DNA of 64,000 bases from Fusobacterium ulcerans (GTDB taxonomy: Bacteria; Fusobacteriota; Fusobacteriia; Fusobacteriales; Fusobacteriaceae), in contig NZ_CP028105.1 of assembly GCF_003019675.1 (NCBI RefSeq), positions 2,992,282 through 3,056,281 on the forward strand. Reading direction: 5' to 3'. The notes under the pieces were generated by a model. That model had not been told where the DNA came from, made no database searches, and saw only the letters and a list, made by a program, of their open reading frames with translations. The first letter of the stretch is position 1. Each line of letters starts with the position of its first letter. The position numbers and the translations under genes are program-made. Shown here in pieces: positions 27,682-35,809 of this stretch.

Positions 27682-27742
27682 TTATTTGAATAATTTTACC
27701 ACATATAATTAACATTATATGTGGTTTAGTTATTTGAAATAA
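27682..27742. repeat. Symmetrical recombination-like site (candidate dif)
   Basis: The 28-bp core at 27698-27725 splits exactly as 11-6-11, like dif: left arm ACCACATATAA, centre TTAACA, right arm TTATATGTGGT; the arms are perfect inverted repeats. Four bases away on each side stand TTATTTGAATAA (27682-27693) and TTATTTGAAATAA (27730-27742). The ATAA/TTAT inner ends match the pattern of known dif sites. Confidence 0.5.
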
Positions 27743-27785
27743 CATTGTAAAAATTATTTTAAATAATTTATAAGGAATTTTATAA

Positions 27786-27856
27786 TAAAAAGAGATATCA
27801 GAAAATTATTATTAATTTTGTGGAGAAATTTTATTTTCCAGCGATATCTCTTTTTT
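27786..27856. terminator. Long bidirectional hairpin
   Basis: AAAAAGAGATATC pairs with GATATCTCTTTTT; the interior has a second stem TGGA...TTCCA. Long T-run on either strand. It could stop both the Xer transcript and antisense reads. Confidence 0.7.
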
Positions 27857-28128
27857 ATTTTTTCTATTAATTTAATTCTTATAAAAAGTCCTATAGTTTT
27901 TCTTAAAAAATAATTGAATTTTTCTTCTTGTCATTTTTTTCTTTAAGAATTTTTAAAGAAAATTTTTAAAATTTAATAATTTTTTCATATTTTTCTTAAT
28001 AAAAATTATAGGTTGTTTATAAAAGCTACTTTCAAAAAAAAATTTTATCTAAAACATAAATCTCATTTTTATATATTGATAGAATTTTTTAATATAATAA
28101 GTAAAAAATAATTTTAGATTGAAACATT

Positions 28129-29037
28129 TTACAATTCTATTTCAGTTTTAAAAACTACAGTTGCTGTTCCAGATACTTGAACTTTTACTGGCTCGCTATT
28201 TTCTATATGAACATTTACATTTATTGTTCCTTCTCTATCTATAGACATTCCCTGCTTAGCAGAAAATTTCAAATTATCATTTTCAATTTTTACCAAATTA
28301 TATTTTACTATATATGCTCCCACTGGTCCATTGGCATTCCCAGTTACTGGATCTTCTTCTATACCTATGGCTGGAGCAAACATTCTTCCTTTCAAAAGAA
28401 TATCTTTTTCTTTGCTGTCAAAAGTAAATACGAAATATCCATTACAATTTATAATATCGCTCAGTTTATTGAGTTCTTTCATATCAGGTCTCAAATTATG
28501 AAGCTGTTTATAGTCTTTTATTCCTATCATTACTTTAGAATGCCCTGTTGAAACTATCTGTACAGGAGCTGCTGTTATAAGATCATCATTGTCAATTCCT
28601 AAAGCAGAAACTAATCTGTCTAAATTCTTTCCATTTATAATATCTCCGAATTCTACTTTTCCCTGTGTCATAATAACATTATAGCTATTATCTATTGGTT
28701 CTATTTCCACTGGAAGTATTCCTGCACCTGTTTTCTGTCTGATACAAGTTTTTTCTTTGAAATTATTTTCTAAGGCAATGACATAATGTGCTGCTATAGT
28801 AGCATGACCACAAATTGGAACTTCTCTTAAAGGAGTAAAAAATCTTACATGAACATCGTATTCCTTTGAATCAGATGAAAAAATAAAAGCTGTTTCAGAA
28901 TTGTTTAATTCTCTTGCTATTCTCTGCATATCCACTTCAGTTAATCCATCAGCTTTATAAACTACTCCAGCTGGGTTTCCAAAAAACTTCTTATTAGAAA
29001 AAGAATCAATTTGATAAATCTTATAAGTATTTTTCAT
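28129..29037 (-). CDS. PhzF-family isomerase
   Basis: A 302-residue diaminopimelate-epimerase-like fold protein. It shows the family's KIYQIDSFSNKKFFGNPAGVV opening, the catalytic-Glu segment NNSETAFIF, and PICGHATIAAHYV, then EEDPVTGNANGPVGAYIV. PhzF itself isomerises a phenazine precursor; most homologues, including this lone one, have unknown substrates, and no phenazine genes are present. AGGAGGAACT precedes ATG. It follows the encapsulin gene by ~100 bases and may be read through from it. Confidence 0.9.
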   Translation of the reverse strand: MKNTYKIYQIDSFSNKKFFGNPAGVVYKADGLTEVDMQRIARELNNSETAFIFSSDSKEYDVHVRFFTPLREVPICGHATIAAHYVIALENNFKEKTCIRQKTGAGILPVEIEPIDNSYNVIMTQGKVEFGDIINGKNLDRLVSALGIDNDDLITAAPVQIVSTGHSKVMIGIKDYKQLHNLRPDMKELNKLSDIINCNGYFVFTFDSKEKDILLKGRMFAPAIGIEEDPVTGNANGPVGAYIVKYNLVKIENDNLKFSAKQGMSIDREGTINVNVHIENSEPVKVQVSGTATVVFKTEIEL

Positions 29038-29136
29038 AGTTCCTCCTGAGTTCTTTTAGTTGATTAGATTATAGCATTTTACTTCAAAAAATAAAAGAAC
29101 CAGAATATCTCTATCCTGGTCCATAGTTATTGATTT

Positions 29137-29922
29137 TTATTTAAATAAAACTATCAATGCTGGGTCTAAAACTCTAAATGTAAAGCTTTCAGTTATAAAA
29201 AGTTCTACAGCAGTTTCATTATGATTTTGATATCCTAGTGCATAATCTTCACCAATTATTAGTTCAATATTCTCATCATCAAATGGAAGAAGTATTGCTC
29301 CATCTATTGATTTGCTTACTATAATTTTATGTCCTAATATTTTTTCTAATTTTTCTGGTAATGAATATTCTTTAACTACAGTGTTTAAATAATACCATTT
29401 TTCATTACTTACAACTAGTACATAAGGTTTTTTAGCAAAAGCAGCATCTAATTTTAAAACACCATCAAATATAGCTTTTAATGTCTCATCAGTAGTTTTT
29501 CCAAAATCTAAAGTTTCATAACTACTTGATTTGTAAATTCCATCTATTTGTCCATCTTCAAGTCCTTTAAATATAGCGTCTTCTTCAAATTTAGCAGCTT
29601 TTTTAACTCCTTCATCCAAAGAACTATAATCTACATCCTTTGCTCCTCTTTCGATATTATCCAATTCCCATCTATTTAAAGGGAAGCAGATTCTTGATTC
29701 AGTAAGAGGTTGTACTTTATATACTCCATATTTTACATCATCTTTAGTTTTTACTTCCATTCTTCCAGTAGTTACAGAAGTTACTTCTCTTCCTAGTGGT
29801 CCTGTTACTTTTACAAATTTTCTAGCTGATAATTCTTTTGATAGTACTGCTGTTGCTCTTTCTTCTATTTCTTTCCACCCATTAGCTGTAATAGGTGCTA
29901 ATTCTCTTTTTAAAAAGTCCAT
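29137..29922 (-). CDS. Encapsulin (family 1) shell protein
   Basis: A 261-residue shell protein with the HK97-like fold. It aligns by eye along its length with the Thermotoga maritima encapsulin: MDFLKRELAPITANGWKEIEERA at the start, NRWELDNIERGAKDVD, DEGVKKAAKFEEDAIFKG, and ETAVELFITESFTFRVLDPALIVLFK at the end. Encapsulins self-assemble into protein cages that load cargo through a short C-terminal peptide. Here the cargo gene lies directly upstream. The length is typical of T=1 shells (~265 residues). GGAGGTAATATAT precedes ATG. It is co-transcribed with the ferritin-like gene. Confidence 0.95.
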   Translation of the reverse strand: MDFLKRELAPITANGWKEIEERATAVLSKELSARKFVKVTGPLGREVTSVTTGRMEVKTKDDVKYGVYKVQPLTESRICFPLNRWELDNIERGAKDVDYSSLDEGVKKAAKFEEDAIFKGLEDGQIDGIYKSSSYETLDFGKTTDETLKAIFDGVLKLDAAFAKKPYVLVVSNEKWYYLNTVVKEYSLPEKLEKILGHKIIVSKSIDGAILLPFDDENIELIIGEDYALGYQNHNETAVELFITESFTFRVLDPALIVLFK

Positions 29923-29938
29923 ATATATTACCTCCCGA

Positions 29939-30298
29939 TTATTTTAAGTTTCCAATTTTTAATGAAGAAGAAGATTGTGCTCCTTCTCCAGCAGTTGCTT
30001 GTGCTTCGATATCTTCCAATGATCCTTCTGTAAATAAATAATCTTTTAATTCGTGATCAAATTCAGGAATAGTTCTTCTTAGCCACTCTATAATCATAGC
30101 AGCATGTTCAATTTCTTCATTTCTGTTATGTATCATAAGTTTTCTTAATTCATCATCAGTAGCAAGTTCTGCTCTTTGGTTGTATACATCTACTGCGTCT
30201 AGTTCCTCTCTAAGACTTTCAATTGCTCTAGTTATATCTTTTGTATTGTTACTCAATGACTTCATGCTCTCTTGCATTGCTTTCATAGCTTCTACCAT
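29939..30298 (-). CDS. Encapsulated ferritin-like protein (EncFtn), encapsulin cargo
   Basis: A 119-residue two-helix ferroxidase. RAIESLREELDAVDVYNQR followed by HNRNEEIEHAAMIIEWLRR and FDHELKDYLFTE matches Rhodospirillum rubrum EncFtn. Expected iron ligands are visible: Glu31/32, Tyr39, Glu62 and His65; Trp38 of R. rubrum is Val here and Glu34 is Asp. After an Ala/Gly/Ser linker, the end SSSSLKIGNLK is a cargo-loading peptide like the consensus LxIGSL. The start at 30298 follows TTGGAGGTAAGAATT; the earlier TTG frame start lies inside the binding site. Sixteen bases separate it from the shell gene. Confidence 0.93.
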   Translation of the reverse strand: MVEAMKAMQESMKSLSNNTKDITRAIESLREELDAVDVYNQRAELATDDELRKLMIHNRNEEIEHAAMIIEWLRRTIPEFDHELKDYLFTEGSLEDIEAQATAGEGAQSSSSLKIGNLK

Positions 30299-30375
30299 AA
30301 TTCTTACCTCCAATTTATATTACATTACTAATAAACTCTTATATATATTATTCTACGGTCTGAATAGAAATCCTT

Positions 30376-30423
30376 TAAAAAAAATAAAAAAATAGACTTG
30401 AAATTTTCATGATTCCAAGTCCA
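30376..30423 (-). terminator. Terminator of nagB
   Basis: On the minus strand GGACTTG and CAAGTC pair, followed by ATTTTTTTATTTTTTTT; it separates nagB from the encapsulin pair. Confidence 0.85.
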
Positions 30424-30484
30424 TTTATTTTAATTAAAAATTATTTTTATAAATTATTAATTTTTGTTATAACGCTCTATAAAA

Positions 30485-31309
30485 CTATTTGGCGTTATAT
30501 AAGTCAGCAAGCATTTTATCAGTATCTAAGTTATTTTTTTCGATATCTTTGAAATATCTATAAGTTCCAACTTTTAATTCTGCACAAGCTGCTTCATCTG
30601 AAACTATTATTCCGCATCTGTGTAATTGAAGAGCAGAAACAGTCCACATATGATTAACTCCCTCTTCCACTCCATAATGAAGTGCTCTTGCTTTATTATG
30701 ACCAGTTACCATAATAAGAACTTCTTTAGCATCAAGTATTGTACCAACTCCTACAGTCAATGCTAATTTAGGAACTGCATTTATATCTCCACCAAAGAAT
30801 CTTGCATTAGCAACTATTGTATCCATAGTCAGTTCTTTATCTCTAGTTCTTGAAGTAAGAGAAGATCCTGGTTCGTTAAAAGCAATATGTCCATCAGGTC
30901 CTATTCCTCCTAAGAACAAATGAATACCTCCATATGATTTTATTTTATCTTCGTATCTTTGACATTCAGCATCATGGTCTTCAGCCATTCCATCAAGAAT
31001 ATTTACATTTTCTTTTTTTATATCTATATGATTGAAAAAGTTAGTGAACATATAATGATGATAACTTTGATCATTATCAGGTGTCAATCCTACATATTCA
31101 TCCATATTGAAAGTAACTACATTTTCAAAAGAAACTATTCCATCTTTATTTAATTGTATAAGTCTTTTATACATTTCTAATGGAGTACCTCCAGTAGGAA
31201 GTCCTAATACAAACGGTCTTTCTTTTGTAGGTTTAAATTCATTAATTTTTTTTGCTACATATACAGCAGCCCAATCTCCAACTTTTTTGTCTGTGATGAT
31301 AACTCTCAT
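30485..31309 (-). CDS. nagB: Glucosamine-6-phosphate deaminase
   Basis: A 274-residue enzyme closely following E. coli Nag[29 protein letters not shown] (catalytic Asp), [18 protein letters not shown] (catalytic His), [17 protein letters not shown]. It turns glucosamine-6-phosphate into fructose-6-phosphate and ammonia, feeding amino sugars to glycolysis. The start at 31309 follows GGAGGGTATT. The gene lies 40 bases after a gene whose 3' half is an RpiR-type sugar-phosphate regulator, a class that often controls amino-sugar genes. nagA is not adjacent. Confidence 0.95.
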   Translation of the reverse strand: MRVIITDKKVGDWAAVYVAKKINEFKPTKERPFVLGLPTGGTPLEMYKRLIQLNKDGIVSFENVVTFNMDEYVGLTPDNDQSYHHYMFTNFFNHIDIKKENVNILDGMAEDHDAECQRYEDKIKSYGGIHLFLGGIGPDGHIAFNEPGSSLTSRTRDKELTMDTIVANARFFGGDINAVPKLALTVGVGTILDAKEVLIMVTGHNKARALHYGVEEGVNHMWTVSALQLHRCGIIVSDEAACAELKVGTYRYFKDIEKNNLDTDKMLADLYNAK

Positions 31310-31348
31310 AATACCCTCCATATGATTTTATTTTAAAAATCTTATTAA

Positions 31349-32965
31349 TTAGCTTAGTTTAAACCCTTTTACAAGTTCGATGGCATTGAAAATATAATCT
31401 TGTAAATCTTCATTTTCTAGCATAAGTTTTATGTAGATCATATCTATTACTGTTAATTGTGATATTCTTGGAGATAAAGCTGTTGCTCTGAAATCACTTT
31501 TCATTTCTACAGTGCTTAATTTTATATCTCCCAATTCCCTTATAGGACTTTGTACTACACTTGTTAATGTAATTATTTTTACTTTTCTATTTTTAGCAGC
31601 TTTTGCAAGATTAAATACTTCCAAAGTTTTTCCACTATGAGATATTACAAAGAGAACATCATTTTCATTCATTGTAGCTAGATAGCTCAACTGCATATGA
31701 GTATCATTTTCAAATAAAGTCTGTTTTCCTAATTCTAAAAGTTTAAAATGAAAATCTTTAGCCACTATTCCTGAAAATCCTACTCCTGCAAGCATTATCT
31801 TTCTAGCTTCAGATATCATTTTTACAGCTTTTTCTAATTCTTTGAAATCTGTTATTTCATAAGTATTATTCACAGCCATTGTATTTTCAGTAGCCACTTT
31901 TTTTCCAATTATCTCAAAAGTATCTGTAGGCTTAATCTCTTCATGCATAATATTTACATGTGATTCAGCTTTTCTATTTCCGATATCCTGACTAAGTGAA
32001 AGCTTAAAATCAGGAAACCCTTTGAATCCTAACTTTTTAGAAAACCTCACAATATTAGTTCCCCCTTGATATATATTCTCTGCTTTCATTTCTTTTTCAA
32101 TACTATTTAAAACATCTCTTTTATTAAGGCTCCACAATGGTGCAGCTAATGTTTCTTTATTTCCATCACCTGTCAGTCTGTGGATAACTATATTATACGA
32201 TATATTTTGCAATATTTTAACTACTTTTTTCACATATTCTTCTTTTTTTTGTATTTTTAATTCATTTTCCTTATAAAATTTCTCTAATTCAGTATTTTTT
32301 ATAATGTGCAATAAATGTATTTTTATTCCCCATGTTCCACATTTTTCAGAATATACAGCAGTATTCAAAGGATCATCTTCCTCTTCTCCTGGAAGTCCTA
32401 CAATTATATGAGTAACAAATTTTATATTATATTTTTTTAATTTTTCAGCTGCTTCTTCATATGTCTTTAGAGGATACTGCCTATTAATAATTTTTGCAAC
32501 TTTTTCATTAATAGTTTGCAGTCCTAGTTCTATCCATAAAAAATATTTATTATTTATTTCGTTCAATAATTCTATTATATTATCTCCTAAACAGTCTGGT
32601 CTGGTAGCAATAGCCAACCCTATTACCCTTGGATGAGAAAGAGCTTCATAATATATTTTTCTTAAATATTCAACATCCCCATATGTATTAGTAAAATTTT
32701 GAAAATACGCTATAACCTTTCCTGAAGGAAATTTATTTTCTATAAGTTTCAGCTGCTCTTCTATCTGTTCAGTGATAGATAATCTTCTGCTTCCTGCAAA
32801 ATCTCCACTTCCGCTTTCACTACAAAATATACACCCTTTAGTGCTTAAAGTTCCATCTCTATTTGGACAAGTAAAACCTCCATCTAAAGAAACTTTATAT
32901 ATTTTTTCACCGAAAGTATTTTTGAAATAGTTATCCAATGAATTATATCTCTTCTTGCTGCTCAT
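31349..32965 (-). CDS. In-frame chimera: TIGR01212-type radical SAM protein fused to an HTH-truncated RpiR/MurR regulator
   Basis: Residues 1-~301 are a complete YhcC/TIGR01212-type radical SAM protein, with the cluster cysteines in TCPNRDGTLSTKGCIFC and the ELGLQTINEKVAKIINR motif. From residue ~303 the sequence enters the recognition helix of an RpiR/MurR regulator (TNIVRFSKKLGFKGFPDFKL). It continues through the sugar-phosphate SIS domain (MLAGVGFSGIVAKDF, FVISHSGKTLEVFNLA) to residue 538. The first ~45 residues of the regulator, including the first helices of its HTH, are missing. A deletion joining two adjacent genes near base 32060 explains this best. DNA binding by the regulator part is unlikely to be normal. 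Confidence 0.8.
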   Translation of the reverse strand: MSSKKRYNSLDNYFKNTFGEKIYKVSLDGGFTCPNRDGTLSTKGCIFCSESGSGDFAGSRRLSITEQIEEQLKLIENKFPSGKVIAYFQNFTNTYGDVEYLRKIYYEALSHPRVIGLAIATRPDCLGDNIIELLNEINNKYFLWIELGLQTINEKVAKIINRQYPLKTYEEAAEKLKKYNIKFVTHIIVGLPGEEEDDPLNTAVYSEKCGTWGIKIHLLHIIKNTELEKFYKENELKIQKKEEYVKKVVKILQNISYNIVIHRLTGDGNKETLAAPLWSLNKRDVLNSIEKEMKAENIYQGGTNIVRFSKKLGFKGFPDFKLSLSQDIGNRKAESHVNIMHEEIKPTDTFEIIGKKVATENTMAVNNTYEITDFKELEKAVKMISEARKIMLAGVGFSGIVAKDFHFKLLELGKQTLFENDTHMQLSYLATMNENDVLFVISHSGKTLEVFNLAKAAKNRKVKIITLTSVVQSPIRELGDIKLSTVEMKSDFRATALSPRISQLTVIDMIYIKLMLENEDLQDYIFNAIELVKGFKLS

Positions 32966-33273
32966 TATTATTCCTTTCTAAAATTGAAAACTTCTTTATT
33001 ATATTGTAATAAATTTTCAAGAAAAAAGAAACACTATATTTTGTTTTTTATTAAAGTTACACTTTAAATAAGAATATTGTAAAAATAATTAATAAAATGT
33101 TTCATATTACTCCAATAGTATATTATAATGTAGTAACAGCAAAAAATTACATAATAAGAAATTTGGAGAAAAGGAAAATAGTCAAACAAAGGATTATATA
33201 ATAACAAATTTAAAAATACAATAATCATTGATATAATTTTAAATAAAAATGATAGATAGCATAGGAGGAACAA
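32966..33273. other. Intergenic region
   Basis: AT-rich divergent region of 308 bases between the chimera and the EamA gene. No gene or clear hairpin was found; GGAGGAACAA at the right end is the EamA ribosome binding site. Confidence 0.4.
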
Positions 33274-34119
33274 ATGAACAGGCAGCTAAGGGCAAATTTC
33301 TTTGTAGGGTTAGTAGCTTTATTTTGGGGATCTACTTACTTTCTAACCAAAATAGGAATAGGATTGCTGGAGCCTTTTAATCTCACTTCATTAAGGTTTG
33401 GAACAGCTTTTTTAGTAACAGCTTTATTTTTTTATAAAAGAATATTAAAAGCCGATAAAGTAACTTTTAAATATTCCATCATCTTGGGGATACTTGCATT
33501 TATCTCAGTATTGAGTATGACCATAGGAGTAAAATATACTAGTGCTTCTAATGCTGGATTTCTTATAAGTCTTTCAGTAGTCATGATTCCAGTGATATCA
33601 GTTATTTTTTTAAAGAAGAAAATAAAATTTAAATTGCTTATAAGTGTTATTTTAGCAACTATCGGAATAGTTCTTCTCACTTTAAATGATCAGCTTACTG
33701 TCAATAAAGGAGATCTTCTATGTATTATTTGTGCTCTGGCTTTTGCTCTGCAAGTTTTGGTTATGGAAAGGATTCCTAAAGATGCTGATTCAGTAGCAAT
33801 AGGTGCTTTGCAAATGGGAATAGTAGGAATATTAAATATGATAATTTCATTGGGTACTGAGAGTTTTAAATTTCCTCATGATATAAAAATATGGGGGGTT
33901 ATAATAATATTAGGAATATTCTGTACAGCGATATGCTATATCATGCAGATATATGCCTTGAAAGATACAAGTGCCATACAGGCAGGAATAATTTTATCCC
34001 TTGAACCTGTATTTTCAGCACTATTTGCCTATATATTCCTTGGAGAACTTCTCTCAATGAAAGGTTATCTAGGAGCAATTCTATTATTTATAAGTGTTAT
34101 TTTAGCTGGAGTTATTTAG
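33274..34119 (+). CDS. EamA/DMT-family transporter
   Basis: A 281-residue inner-membrane protein with ten predicted helices in two EamA repeats (LVALFWGSTYFLTKIGIG in the first half, TAICYIMQIYALKDTSAIQAGIILSLEPVFSALFAYIFLGE in segments of the second). These drug/metabolite exporters move amino acids or other small metabolites; the substrate is unknown. ATG follows AGGAGGAACAA. Its last eight bases overlap the end of comB on the other strand, so the two transcripts collide with no terminator between them. Confidence 0.9.
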   Translation: MNRQLRANFFVGLVALFWGSTYFLTKIGIGLLEPFNLTSLRFGTAFLVTALFFYKRILKADKVTFKYSIILGILAFISVLSMTIGVKYTSASNAGFLISLSVVMIPVISVIFLKKKIKFKLLISVILATIGIVLLTLNDQLTVNKGDLLCIICALAFALQVLVMERIPKDADSVAIGALQMGIVGILNMIISLGTESFKFPHDIKIWGVIIILGIFCTAICYIMQIYALKDTSAIQAGIILSLEPVFSALFAYIFLGELLSMKGYLGAILLFISVILAGVI

Positions 34120-34822
34120 TTATAACTCCATTTTTATATTCAGGAACAATATCAAACATATCCATAGTGAAGCAATGATTCATATCTCCATAAAAACCTA
34201 TTGTTTTTAGATATTCAAAATGCTTGCTTCCTTCAAGCGTCTCCTCTATACCAAGAGATGTTTCAGCTAATCTTTTCATAGCAAGGCTGATATCTGTAAG
34301 CTGAATATCTCTGTTTTTTTCTTTTACTCTTCTTATTATTTCTCCAGCACATAATGCATCATCCAAAGAAAAATTATTATCAGTACCAGAACAAATTATT
34401 ACAGTATCATCATTTTCTTCTAATATTTTTTTAGCTACACTTTCTACATTTAAGAAGGCTGCTATAAAAAGTTTTTTAGAACCATTTGCAGAATTTTCAA
34501 TAGCTCTAGTTCCATTACTTGTTGTCATAAACATATCTTTTCCTGATACAGCTTCCTTAGTATATTCCAATGGGGAATTTCCAAAATCAAAACCTTCTAT
34601 CTTTAATCCTTTTCTCTCTCCACCTAAAACAAAAGATTTAGACTTTTTTGAATTTTCCAACACACTTTCAATATCTTTATAAGGATATACTGCCTTTGCT
34701 CCATTTGCCAGAGCTGTTATCATTACACTTGTTGCTCTGAGTACATCTATGATTACCACAATTTTATCTTTTATTTTTTCAGGCTGTATATCTGCTGCTG
34801 TTAAAATTATATCTATTTTCAT
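34112..34822 (-). CDS. comB: ComB-type 2-phosphosulfolactate phosphatase
   Basis: A 236-residue protein with the ComB landmarks IDVLRATSVMITALANGAKAVYP, LGGERKGLKIEGFDFGNSPLEY, TTSNGTRAIENS and VIICSGTDNNFSLDDALCAGEI. In methanogens ComB dephosphorylates 2-phosphosulfolactate on the way to coenzyme M. Fusobacterium does not make coenzyme M, so the physiological substrate may be another phosphorylated compound. Length matches the family (~235-240). AGGAGAAGAGAG precedes ATG. It is a single gene. Confidence 0.88.
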   Translation of the reverse strand: MKIDIILTAADIQPEKIKDKIVVIIDVLRATSVMITALANGAKAVYPYKDIESVLENSKKSKSFVLGGERKGLKIEGFDFGNSPLEYTKEAVSGKDMFMTTSNGTRAIENSANGSKKLFIAAFLNVESVAKKILEENDDTVIICSGTDNNFSLDDALCAGEIIRRVKEKNRDIQLTDISLAMKRLAETSLGIEETLEGSKHFEYLKTIGFYGDMNHCFTMDMFDIVPEYKNGVITK

Positions 34823-34914
34823 CTCTCTTCTCCTTACATATATTTATATAGTAATTATATCACTTTTATCAAAAAAATGAAGAGAATGAGGGAAGAAATA
34901 AAAGTATAAAAAAT

Positions 34915-34954
34915 AAACAGCCTCAATCCTAGAGATATAGAACTTCAGCTGTTT
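34915..34954 (-). terminator. Terminator of amino-acid ABC operon; member of a repeated hairpin
   Basis: On the minus strand AAACAGCTGAAGTTCTATAT...GGCTGTTTATTTTTT. Nearly the same arm sequence occurs in the hairpin at 52982-53030. Confidence 0.7.
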
Positions 34955-35041
34955 AAAATTTTTATATTATTTAAGTTAAACATTTAATAGAATGCACAGT
35001 GTCATATTAACTTTTCTCATCCTCTTAAAATTATATGGTTC

Positions 35042-35767
35042 TTAGTTAAAATATTTTTGAATAAGTTTGTCATAAGTTCCATTTGCTTTAATTTCACTTA
35101 AAGCTTTTTCAACTTTTTCTAAAAGTGCTTTATCATTTTTTCTTACAGCAATAGCATATTCTTCCTGCTCTGCATCTGCATCAGCTAAAACTAATCCTTT
35201 ATTTTGAGCAACATAATTTTTAGCAGGCTCAGAATCCAATACAATAGCTTCAACTTTTCCAGCTTGAAGAGCCATTATTCCTGCATAAGCAGCATTGAAT
35301 CTTTCAATTTTTACTCCATCAATTTCACTGACTACCATATCTCCAGTAAATCCAAGCATAACCCCTACTTTTTTACCTTTAAGATCAGCAAAAGATTTTA
35401 TAGAATCATTTCCATCTTTTACTATAATTACTTGACTGGCAGTATAATAAGGTTGTGTAAAAGATACAGTTTTCATTCTTTCTTCATTGGCAGTCATTCC
35501 AGCTATTACCAAATCAACCTTTTTCATTTGAAGTGCTGGAAGCAGTCCATCAAATCCCATATCTACTATCTTTATATCTGCATCTACAAGTTTTCCAATT
35601 TCGTGAACTAAGTCCATATCAAATCCTGTTATTTCTCCATTTTCAAGGTATTCAAATGGTGGAAATTCTGCATTTGTTCCTACATATATTTTGTCCTTTG
35701 CCAGTGCTGTTGCTGATACTGATAATACCATACTTCCTATTAATAATAATTTAAAAAACTTTTTCAT
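35042..35767 (-). CDS. Amino-acid ABC transporter substrate-binding protein
   Basis: A 241-residue periplasmic binding protein of family 3. Signal peptide: MKKFFKLLLIGSMVLSVSATALA. Then YVGTNAEFPPFEYLENGEITGFDMDL, DLVIAGMTANEERMKTVSFTQPYY and a C-terminal LIQKYFN. It captures a polar or small amino acid for the membrane complex encoded upstream. Third and last gene of a permease-ATPase-binding protein operon; the gap to the ATPase gene is 42 bases and carries its own GGAGGGGGTAAATT binding site. Specificity cannot be read from the sequence. Confidence 0.9.
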   Translation of the reverse strand: MKKFFKLLLIGSMVLSVSATALAKDKIYVGTNAEFPPFEYLENGEITGFDMDLVHEIGKLVDADIKIVDMGFDGLLPALQMKKVDLVIAGMTANEERMKTVSFTQPYYTASQVIIVKDGNDSIKSFADLKGKKVGVMLGFTGDMVVSEIDGVKIERFNAAYAGIMALQAGKVEAIVLDSEPAKNYVAQNKGLVLADADAEQEEYAIAVRKNDKALLEKVEKALSEIKANGTYDKLIQKYFN

Positions 35768-35809
35768 AATTTACCCCCTCCTTATATCTATTATTAAACT
35801 ATATATTTC

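Larger units (their letters stand above)
27495..28128. other. Non-coding, palindrome-rich region after the Xer gene
   Basis: Very AT-rich gap of 634 bases with no credible gene. It holds the symmetrical site at 27682-27742, another TTATTTTAAATAA motif at 27754-27766, a 71-base hairpin at 27786-27856 and long inverted arms CCTATAGTTTTT (27890) / AAAAATTATAGG (28001). Confidence 0.6.

Noticed and set aside
28129-29037. Phenazine biosynthesis locus
   Set aside because: Only a PhzF homologue is present; such lone proteins are widespread and not tied to phenazines.
29137-29922. HK97-type prophage capsid
   Set aside because: The gene aligns with encapsulins and is paired with EncFtn carrying a loading peptide; there are no portal, protease or terminase genes.
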